From NCBI GenBank assembly GCA_963995505.1, contig OZ023187.1, positions 9,325,176 through 9,389,175 on the forward strand: a stretch of 64,000 nt of DNA, given 5' to 3'. The notes beneath the pieces were generated by a model. The model had not been told where the DNA came from and ran no database searches. It saw only the letters and a program-made list of their open reading frames with translations. Origin of the DNA: Hypericum androsaemum (taxonomy: Eukaryota; Streptophyta; Magnoliopsida; Malpighiales; Hypericaceae). The position numbers were made by a program, and so were the translations under genes. The first letter of the stretch is position 1, and every line of letters starts with the position of its first letter. Below are positions 56,052 to 64,000 of this stretch, piece after piece.

Positions 56052-56790
56052 CCTCTGCACCTAGTATTCCTGTCTTCTTAGAATCCTTTTACTCTTCAAT
56101 GTTTTAGCGTCATCACCTCCTATTTAAACCCACAAAGGAGAAAGATAATAGAGTTTTAGAAATCAAAAGTCTTCTTGGTCATGGCCTTGGCTGGCCTTTC
56201 TTTCGCATGTGGACCATGGACATTGTATACTTGAGTATGTACGCATTCGTGTCATCCTAAGCCGACAATCATGAATGTCGACATGCTCAAGTCAATAATG
56301 TCGCGTGGAAACGTTCATAACAAGGAAGATGGAGAGCTTGGGTGTAGCCGCTATATTGAAGACAGTTAATAGGTACATATTATTGTTCATAACTAGGAAA
56401 GTGGAAACCTTCTATTATAATAAAAACAAATGTGTTATAATATGTTTCCCTATTGTATTGGACCCCCCAATTACTCAGTTTTTTTCTTTTGGATCCAAAA
56501 GAACAAAAAAAGAATGTAACGATCGAAAAGAGAGAAAATTAAGAACGTGGTTGATAATATATCTTCCCGTCTCTGCTGCCGTTCTTCGTCAGTGATACCC
56601 AATATGTATCTCAACAAACTGCAAACACGAGTATCAATTAGCAAGGGTAAGAGGAATGTAAGGATCGAAAAGAGAGGAAATTAAGTATCAGCGGAGTCAA
56701 GAAGTCTTCCACAGATCCTTATTTTGTAACAAGGTAATTTCTGTAACTGACTGCAAATTTAGAATACTGTTGCAATTACTACAACCTTTT
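56052..56790. repeat. Duplicated segment, copy 1, at the right edge of the array
   Basis: It starts CCTCTGCACCTAGTATTCC where the array ends and matches 60098-60625 over both ends. Relative to copy 2 it has about 205 extra bases (roughly 56429-56633). These include a second copy of GAATGTAACGATCGAAAAG (56510) resembling 56654. No coding frame is shared between the copies. Confidence 0.85.
56219..56302. repeat. 84-nt imperfect palindrome (foldback), copy 1
   Basis: GACATTGTATACTTGAGTATG at the left pairs with the right arm CATGCTCAAGTCAATAATGTC with few mismatches. An inner arm CATTCGTGTC pairs imperfectly with GACAATCATGAATG. It is kept in copy 2 at 60265-60348. Confidence 0.75.
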
Positions 56791-59700
56791 CCCAATGCGC
56801 TGGTAGTCTCCTATTGATTTCCAGGAGGACTGGAGCTCCCTTTGTTCCCGCTTGTGGGAGCCAGAAACAAGAAGGGGAAGATTATATGTGATCAAAAGTG
56901 AGATACGTAATTTGTACACAGTAGTATAAATAGGAAGCGGTTATCTGGATACAAATTAGAAAAATAGAATCTTGTAAAGAACACTTCAATTTCCTAAATA
57001 AAACTCTCTCTCGATCTCGGGGTTTTCGTTTCTCTTGTTCTTTGTCAAGTTTGGAGTCTCCGGTCCTCCGGCGAATGTTGCTCGTAGCTTCTGGCGATAG
57101 ATTCATCCAATTTTTATAGTGGGTCAGAAATGGCAACTCCTAAGCTGCGGCTCTGGTTCACTCTTGCTTCTGTGCTCCTTTCTGATTGGCTTTTTGTCTT
57201 TTCGGTGTTCTCGCACGTTGTGTATGCATTTTTTTTTACTGTATTGTAATCGTTTTATCTTAATATAAGTTTCGCACCATCATTCTAAAAAAAAAACCGA
57301 TTCTCCCCACGTGATAAACAGTATAAGCTATAATGTTTGAAAGAGGTAAAATTTTGAACTACTAATTAACCTCACTAGAGTTTGAATTTTTGATTTCCGT
57401 CGGATCCTCCTAACACCAAAGGCAGTCAGTATAAATGATTATATAATTTGCTTGCTAGGTTGGTACACTGAAAATTTCCACTACTCGACAACCATTGGAG
57501 CTTAAGTTTGTTTTCTTAAATTTCCATTGGAGGCCAATTTATAAATTACAAAAATGTATCTTAAATTCTTGATTTCCCCTCCCGTTTTTCCCCTTTCAAA
57601 TGAATCTAGTTTTATTTTTTGAAATTTTTTTAATTTTTTTCATAATATAGACGAATTCAAATCGAATCGAATTCGTAAAAATTGCGAACCGTATTTAATT
57701 TTTCTCCAAAAGAATTATAATCAATTTTTTGTCGAATCAATTTTTTAGAAGAATCACAAGTCAGATTTTAACAATAGTTAGACCTATCAACACCACAAAT
57801 CATATGATGATTATGATTATGATAATTTTACATTCACCAGTTGATTAATTCAGATTTGAATTGGTCCATTAATTTATGTTTTAATTAAGTAGGATTTTTC
57901 AAAGATAAAGTTCCCAAACAAATTTTTATTACTGCTATTTCGTATTCCGATAATTTATTCTCGAGCAATAGAAGACTTGTGTTGTGAGTTGTTCTAAGTG
58001 TGCATACTATAACTAGTTATAACAAAACAACAATTATGTCAGTAGTGCACCTGTCAGTCTGGTTCGTCAATAGGTAGACTGGGTTAGGAAGAAGAAGAAA
58101 AAGGGTCAGGAAAAGTAGAAAGTACGGAAGAAAAGGGGTAGCATGATAGAGTCAGGATAGAATCTCATAAGTGCCAGATGCTTCAGTTGGGAAGTTGACT
58201 TTCAAAGTATACCTTCCAGCCTACGAGAATCAGCTAAGCAATGAATCCCATGTCCTAAATTATTTGGTTCCGAGTTCTTAATTTATTCCAACAGGCCTTA
58301 TACTCTTCTTTTTTTTTGTGGGAAGGCCTTATACTCTTCTTGAAGAAACAGGCTCTTTGTTTGCTTAATCCAAAACATGTTGACCTTTGCATTTCGGCAA
58401 GCTCTATTTCTCGTTGATCCCATCTTTTCACCAAAGGTTCCTCAAAAAAAAAAAATTTTCACCAAAGGAAATGAAGCCATCGCATGAGAGCTTCTCTAAG
58501 AAACATATTATTAAACAGAACTCGATAATACTCGTAATTAATTATATAGATTTTTTAAATAAAAAAAGCCCTGAATCCAAGTCACAAAAGTTATCTCGTC
58601 TCTGTTCTTGCTAAATCATCCATCCTCCAAACTACCATGGCAAATGACTTGCCAAAAAAATCATTTAAAATGTCCAATATAGGTGCGTAATACCAAATTA
58701 GTCATCAGACGACCATGCGCGATAAACCAATCAAGTTTGTAGAACTTTTAAAAATTTAAAACTAACTATTCTAGAGGGCTACAAGTTTTAGCAATAGTGT
58801 GTTTTTTTTATACAATCTGCTATTCAAATATGGGCTAGACCGACTGTATTCATGTTCAAATTGAATAAAAATTTTGAAAACCGGAAAAATTTTGCCAATA
58901 AATATTTAACAATATTGTATCTCTAGTAAAGTTTTTGCAATGGACCTAAGTGGGAACTTGAACCCCCAACTCATAGGGTCCAAGTATTCCAATTAGTCAA
59001 CTTGGACTTGAGGTTTGTTTCTTCTTCAGCAGGATACGAATAACTTGACACAATTTGTAACTATCTAATAACCAGTTACCTGATAAGTACATATAAATAC
59101 GAGATAATCTAATAACAATCCAATTACGTGACAAGTACATATGTTTAATTTGTTTAAGAAACTTCCTCCGTGCCTTGCTCTTTTTCATATTTATCTTGTA
59201 CTTCCTAATTAATTAATTTATACTTATTAAGCAAATAATAAGAAATATAAAATAATTGTATCGTATTCTAATCCATTGCGGCTTGTTAGAAATAGTTATG
59301 ACTAAGTTAGGTTAGTGGAAGAATATTAGTTTTAATTTTTCACCTAATATGGATGTTTATATCAGAAACGGGTATATAGTAAAAAAGTGTCTGCAATTGA
59401 TTAAAAATCAGTTCAAACTCCAATCACATATCAAGTATACATAAACAAAACATAAAAAAGCACTGTTGTATAACCACTCAAACATGATCATAATTTGTTT
59501 TATTTTGCCGGATGGAGAACTTATCTGGTAATTGTCTATCATTCAGATGGGTCACAAATTTGCCATCATCTCGTCATTCAAGTCCGCCATCCCAATCATC
59601 AACGAAACCTGGAGTCTTTAAAGTTCTACCCGTTCAACTTGGACTTCTCCAAATTTGTTCACCTGATAAGTACATGCAAATACAAGCTTAATCAAATAAT

Positions 59701-60097
59701 AATCCAATAAAAATGAAAAATAAAAGAAAAAGAAAAAATTCAAATCGGATTTAGACTTTTAGAGTTTGTGTTAGAATTGGATATACTCTTACCAATAGAA
59801 AATATTATTCCGGCATCAATGGGATACCTACCTATAAACATACAATATAAATATATATCTAACCCAATTAAAATTTGAGACAAATACTAACAAACACTAA
59901 GTTATTTATTGACTTCAGAACACGACTACTTCCAATTATTTATCCTATTTTTTTGCTTATAAATCCGGAATGAGAATTCAAAGCAAGCCTCTCTCTCTTA
60001 ACTCGTTTTCTCCTCCCCACCAAACCTCTTATCTTCTGCCAAAGAACAAAAAACAAGTCCTCCCTTTCCTCCACACAATCTATTTAGGTCTGGTCGC
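56791..60097. other. Intergenic, AT-rich; possible retroelement fragment at its left end
   Basis: 56910-57120 has a TATA-like GTATAAATAGG and a CTCTCTC-rich stretch that could be an old LTR or promoter; I cannot confirm either. A short frame at 57130-57249 starting MATPKLRLWF is unrecognised. 59080-59150 and 59655-59715 share a diverged CACCTGATAAGTACATxxAAATAC repeat. No gene or RNA is supported in the remaining 3 kb. Confidence 0.45.
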
Positions 60098-60625
60098 CCT
60101 CTGCACCTAGTATTCCTATCTTCTTAGAATCCTTTTACCCTTCAATGTTTCAGCTTCATCACCTCCTATTTAAACCCACAAAGAAGAAAGATAATTGAGT
60201 TTTAGAAATCAAAAGTCTTCTTGGTCATGGCCTTGGCTGGCCTTTCTTTGGCATGTCGACCATGGACATTGTATACTTGAGTATGACTGCATTCGTGTCG
60301 TCCTAAGCCGACAGACACGAATGCCGACATGCTCAAGTTAACAATGTCTTGTGGAAACGTTCATAACAAGGAAGGTGGAGATCTTTGGGTGTAGCCGCTA
60401 TATTGGAGACAGGTAATGGGTACAGATTATTGTTCATAACTAGGAAGGTAAACATTCTATTATCAATTAGCAAGGGTAAGAGGAATGTAAGGATCGAAAA
60501 GAGGGGAAATTAAGTATCAGCGGAGTCAAGAAGTCTTCCACAGCTCCTTATTTCGCAACAAGGTTATCTCTGTAACTAACTGCAAATTTAGAATACTGTT
60601 GCAATTACTGCAATCTTCTCTCGAA
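60098..60625. repeat. Duplicated segment, copy 2
   Basis: It matches 56052-56790 but lacks the ~205-bp internal part. Its left flank (60001-60097) is ordinary sequence, not the pyrimidine-rich array. Confidence 0.85.
60265..60348. repeat. 84-nt imperfect palindrome (foldback), copy 2
   Basis: Outer arms GACATTGTATACTTGAG and CTCAAGTTAACAATGTC pair well. Inner arms CATTCGTGTCG and CGACAGACACGAATG pair with one bulge, around the loop TCCTAAGC. The pairing is better than in copy 1. Confidence 0.8.
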
Positions 60626-60716
60626 GAGAAATCAACTTGAATAAACAATACCAAGCAAATGGTTATCAGAGGCATCACTTTATGTAGTTAGAGGAAAGAA
60701 AAGTATACATGTTCTT

Positions 60717-61738
60717 GGTGTAACCTTTAGCATCAGGTAGTTGGTATGAATCCTCATCTCCAATCGTTCCAATAATTACTTTTGTAACAGTGTCCTCTTC
60801 CATGTCCACCCCCTAGAAAATCCCCAGTTCCATCGTAGATATCAAGTGTCTTCAACAAGTTGGGGTGTCTATAGGACAAGTAGGAAAAGATTCCTGCATA
60901 AATAATAAGAGGAAGTCAAACATCCAAAAAAGAATTTAATTTGAGGAGATAAAACATTGCAGACCTGAATGAGTATCAAAGTCACAAAACCCCGAATATG
61001 CACCATGGCTGACTGGAACATGATCCCACAGCCATGTATTACTGATGTGTTTCGAGATAACATATGCACTTCCCTCGAGCTCATAACCGGCAATATGCAG
61101 ATTAGCAGCCTTTCCAACATAATTGACCTGTAAAACAGGCGAATTAGATATAATTTCAGGGGAGGAAAACCAAAGGGTAAAAAGGAAGGCACCCAGCTCA
61201 CCTGTGTAGGCACCACAATGGCCTCATTTCCATGGGGAAGTCGAGCATTCCAATTGGGCCTTATGTTGGAAGGTGACGTTTTTAAAATTATCAACACGGA
61301 CTATCCAACTTATTTATTGGGGTCAAGGATGTAGAAAATTCCAACGTCCTTTTTTCATTCATAAGAACAGCTAGATCTTCATGAAAGAAAACAAAGGAAA
61401 AAACACAAGAGATGTGGAATCAGTAAGTTGGATGGAGCTAAGAAAGAGAGAATATAAATGAGACGGGAAAAAACATTAAACGTGGTACCAAGTTCTACCT
61501 GATTCCACCCATTTGTTTAGAAATCCACCCAGCAACTTTTAATTTTGCATCCATCCTTGCTGCTGCAAGTCCACAGCCGCTGCCTCTTAATCGGTCCTAA
61601 AAAAAGAAGAGATCACCGTGATTAATCTCTTAGATATAAAAAGATCCCCAGTACCTCCATTCCTGCTTTGCTTTGAGAAACAAACTGCTTAAAATGTTGC
61701 TGGTTTGTGGATTGGACCTCTTCCAGAACAAAGTTAAC
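60717..61738 (-). pseudogene. Presequence protease (PreP) C-terminal fragment
   Basis: Five exon-like blocks read down the minus strand: 61738-61655 (VNFVLEEVQSTNQQHFKQFV), 61596-61500 (DRLRGSGCGLAAARMDAKLK), 61262-61202 (ARLPHGNEAIVVPTQ), 61127-60965 (VNYVGKAANLHIAGYELEGS through GFCDFDTHS) and 60893-60717 (GIFSYLSYRHPNLLKTLDIY, then VIIGTIGDEDSYQLPDAKGY). These match consecutive parts of the C-terminal half of plant PreP, the organellar M16C metalloprotease that degrades cleaved targeting peptides. Most junctions keep GT-AG sites. The exon(s) between the second and third block, about 65-70 residues, are missing. A frameshift lies in the last block near 60806, in CTAGGGGGTGG. The catalytic HxxEH half and the final C-terminus are absent. 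I call it a truncated duplicate. Confidence 0.9.
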
Positions 61739-62300
61739 CTTTAAAAGAGCAAAGCGCCACCACAAAATATATCGGCATGAGCTACTTAATTATGAATCAT
61801 GGAGACTTTGGTATAGAAATTAAAGATTAAGCTGAACAAGGATAACATCACATTCCAGTTCATTAATGGGTAATTCCCCAACATGGTGTAGCAGTACAGT
61901 GGTGTCGAAGCCAGCACAAAAATGTCAACTACTAGTCACAAATAACATGCCACAAAGTGCAAAGCTGCAATTAACTCAATAAGCTTCAGAGACTATGTTA
62001 TTCAATCGAACCGTATCTCAGATCCAATCCTGTTTTCTCTACTGGATGAATGAAAGGATAAAAAGACGAGCTTCATTCCGTATGAACCAGATTAAAGTTA
62101 GATAACTTGAGTGAAAGATGCTATGCTAAATTGCCAAAAGTTAGGGAGGAAGCCACATTGAATCCATTCAGTCAACCATTTTATCCACTTGAACCCACTC
62201 TAAATTTGCAGACAAAGAGAAATACATGAAATGCGGGTGGATACATGTTAAACTACCTATGACTTCTATGCTAATTCATGGTGTTGTTCCTATTGCAGGG
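61739..62300. other. Intergenic, nothing recognised
   Basis: It lies between the PreP fragment and the copia LTR. A further PreP exon would be expected here on the minus strand, but I could not find one. The copia LTR's left end lies somewhere near 62250-62300. Confidence 0.4.
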
Positions 62301-62685
62301 TCATGTGGTTGCTGCCCTGTACCTGCAGATTCTTCTCCATTTCAAGAACATGAACATGCAGATGAATAAAGCTGCCCAGTTAGAAGGAGAAGAATTTGCT
62401 GATAAGTTTAGTTTAATTTCAACTAGATTGTGCCTTCTTGTTGTTGTCTAGTCCTAGTTACTTTCCTCTCCTAGTTTGGTACCTTTGGTCTGCAAGTTAT
62501 CATTATAACTTGCAGTAGCTGCTGCCTATCCAATCAGCCACTTGCCATTACTGTATAACAGCTATAATCTGCAGAGAAGTTCAACTTCTCTGCAGATCTT
62601 TCTCCATTGTATAAATTGCTCTTTTTGAGCCATTAATGAATGTAGTTGAGTTCATTATATTCTTACCTCAATTCAGAAATTTTCA
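62300..62685 (+). mobile_element. 5' LTR of a Ty1/copia element (left end uncertain)
   Basis: The right end is fixed by TTTTCA at 62680-62685 followed at once by the primer binding site. It contains a TATA-like GTATAAATTG near 62608, as LTR promoters do, and an 8-9-bp foldback (GAGAAGTTCAACTTCTC) near 62574. The left end cannot be fixed without the 3' LTR, which is outside the window. Confidence 0.6.
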
Positions 62686-62697
62686 TGGTATCAGAGC
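62686..62697 (+). other. Primer binding site, initiator tRNA-Met
   Basis: TGGTATCAGAGC is the exact consensus complement of the initiator tRNA-Met 3' end used by plant copia elements. It lies directly after the LTR end and four bases before the gag start codon. Confidence 0.9.
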
Positions 62698-62700
62698 AAC

Positions 62701-64000
62701 ATGGCTGAAAATCCAGCTTCCACTCTTGATTCTTCTACCTCTACTCAACTGCCAAACCAACCCAGAAAACTCATCTCCTTCGAGAGTGAAACAACCACAA
62801 ACATAAAATTTACCCCCATTCTCCTAAATGGCCCCAACTACCTCTCCTGGGCCAAGGCTGCCAGGATGTCTTTGAACATCAAGGGCATGCTTGGTTATGT
62901 CACGGGGAAGATTGAGGCTCCCACTGACATTAAGAGTGATGAGTATGATAAATGGGAGGTTAATGATCAAGTAATCATGAGGATTATCCATAGCTCTCTT
63001 GAGCCTAAAGTCTATGATGTGTTTGCTTTCTCAAACACATCAAAAGAACTTTGGGATGCTCTCAAGGGAATGTATGGGAATCAGAAAAACCTTATCAGGG
63101 TTTATGAGCTGCAGAAGAAAATTGCTGAAAGTAAGCAAAGTGGTACTCCCTTTGTTGAAGCTCTTGGTAAAGTTAAGCAAATGTGGGATGAGTTGGCCAT
63201 CTATAGGCCTCCTACATCTGATATGCTTATTGTTCAAGCTAGAGCTGAACAAGATCAGATTTTTAACGTCCTTGGCTTGCTAGATCCTGAGTTTGAAGGC
63301 CTGGTTGACCAGATCCTTATGGCTCCTGAGCTCCCTACTCTAAGCACTGTCTGTGCCAGGATTCAGCAAGAGGAAACAAGGAAGAAACTGATGCCAGGCA
63401 ACAAAGGCAAGGAGGAACACACTGAGTCTAGTGTGTTCTACTCCGCAGGAGGTCCTGGCAGAGGTGGAGCTTTCCCCAGGGGAGGATTCAAAGGCAGAGG
63501 AGGCAGGGGCAATGCCTCTAGAACTAACCTGTTCTGTGAGCATTGCAAGAAAACAGGGCACACACAGGACAGGTGCTGGTTCCTGAATCCTCATTTGAGA
63601 CCACAAAGACAAGGCAATGCTGCTGCAAACCTCATTGCAGCTTCCCCTATGGAAAACCAATCTGTTGCCAGCCTCAACAAGGAGCAACACAAGCCTAATG
63701 AGATGCAGAATTCGGTTGAGGCTATGGTTCAACAATACCTAAATCAGTTAAACAAAGGAGGAGGCTTGATGCAGCATTCAATTCAGCCTCAAAACTCTGT
63801 GAAGCAACACACCAGCACCCAACAAGAGAGTGGTATCATTTCTGCCCCTACTTTGACTGCTTATAAACATGCTCCTAGTTGTTGGGTCATTGATTCTGGT
63901 GCTAGTCACCATATGACCTTTGATGCTACTGATTTAAAAGATTTAGGTCACACCAAAGGTCTGTCTAATGTCTCTGTTGCCAATGGTGATAAGCTGCCTA
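62701..64000 (+). CDS. Ty1/copia gag-pol polyprotein, N-terminal part, open to the right edge
   Basis: The frame from the ATG at 62701 has no stop for 433 codons and leaves the window. Residues ~30-110 are the copia-like gag N-terminal domain (PILLNGPNYLSWAKAARMSL). A UBN2-type capsid region follows (LWDALKGMYGNQKNL). At ~245-270 there is a Gly/Arg-rich linker. The zinc knuckle is CEHCKKTGHTQDRC, with C279, C282, H287 and C292 in the CX2CX4HX4C spacing. The protease active site WVIDSGASHHMT has its aspartate at 398. Gag packages the RNA; the protease cuts the polyprotein. The chosen start follows the primer binding site by three bases. Unlike every other element here it shows no lesion, so it may be young. 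Integrase, reverse transcriptase and RNase H should lie beyond the edge. Confidence 0.9.
   Translation, partial: MAENPASTLDSSTSTQLPNQPRKLISFESETTTNIKFTPILLNGPNYLSWAKAARMSLNIKGMLGYVTGKIEAPTDIKSDEYDKWEVNDQVIMRIIHSSLEPKVYDVFAFSNTSKELWDALKGMYGNQKNLIRVYELQKKIAESKQSGTPFVEALGKVKQMWDELAIYRPPTSDMLIVQARAEQDQIFNVLGLLDPEFEGLVDQILMAPELPTLSTVCARIQQEETRKKLMPGNKGKEEHTESSVFYSAGGPGRGGAFPRGGFKGRGGRGNASRTNLFCEHCKKTGHTQDRCWFLNPHLRPQRQGNAAANLIAASPMENQSVASLNKEQHKPNEMQNSVEAMVQQYLNQLNKGGGLMQHSIQPQNSVKQHTSTQQESGIISAPTLTAYKHAPSCWVIDSGASHHMTFDATDLKDLGHTKGLSNVSVANGDKLP

Noticed and set aside
57130..57249. 39-codon frame starting MATPKLRLWF with a hydrophobic body
   Set aside because: It is too short, has no homology that I recognise, and the context suggests an old LTR or promoter remnant; not enough to call a gene.
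1..64000. tRNA, rRNA or other structured RNA genes
   Set aside because: No cloverleaf box A/B pair or rRNA-like block was seen by eye; a tRNAscan-SE and Infernal run would be decisive.

Overview
The window looks like nuclear DNA of a flowering plant, most likely a non-grass angiosperm (probably a eudicot, possibly woody). It has GT-AG introns, AT-rich intergenic DNA, plant-only gene families and dense plant retrotransposons. I cannot name the species.

Only two genes appear intact. The first is a SPEAR/TIE-type transcriptional repressor at 16000-18260 (+), with four coding exons, an N-terminal SPL motif and a C-terminal DLNLKL EAR motif. The second is an NCL-type EF-hand sodium/calcium exchanger at 20936-24812 (-), with seven coding exons that join in phase to 575 residues. 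A third plant gene survives as a fragment: five exons of presequence protease (PreP) at 60717-61738 (-), with a missing exon block and a frameshift.

Layout. 1-14531: nested, decayed Ty3/gypsy-like elements on both strands whose LTRs share TGATGAG ends. They carry gag and retropepsin remnants but no recognisable reverse transcriptase or integrase. A 2.1-kb member at 1874-3973 is flanked by a 5-bp target duplication. 14532-15038: a foldback element. 15500-24900: the two genes. 24920-32205: a region upstream of NCL and its paralogous copy, separated by a TIR-element end and a decayed Ty1/copia element. 32206-39390: AT-rich DNA with a 22-bp minisatellite, Pack-MULE-like elements with long inverted ends, and a LINE fragment.

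39391-56051: one continuous block of about 16.7 kb of roughly 10-bp pyrimidine-rich repeats (CTTGCCTTTT / CTTGCCTTAT) with irregular higher-order periods of about 1.2-1.3 and 2.2 kb. It creates very long false open frames. 56052-60625: two copies of a 0.5-0.7 kb segment carrying a conserved 84-nt foldback; the first copy starts exactly where the array ends. 60717-61738: the PreP fragment. 62300-64000: the 5' end of an apparently intact Ty1/copia element whose gag-pol frame runs open off the right edge.

I found no operon-like or defence-like gene system. The most unusual object is the pyrimidine-rich array and its right-hand boundary. The genes are unrelated to each other; the window is mainly a record of nested transposition, segmental duplication and array expansion.
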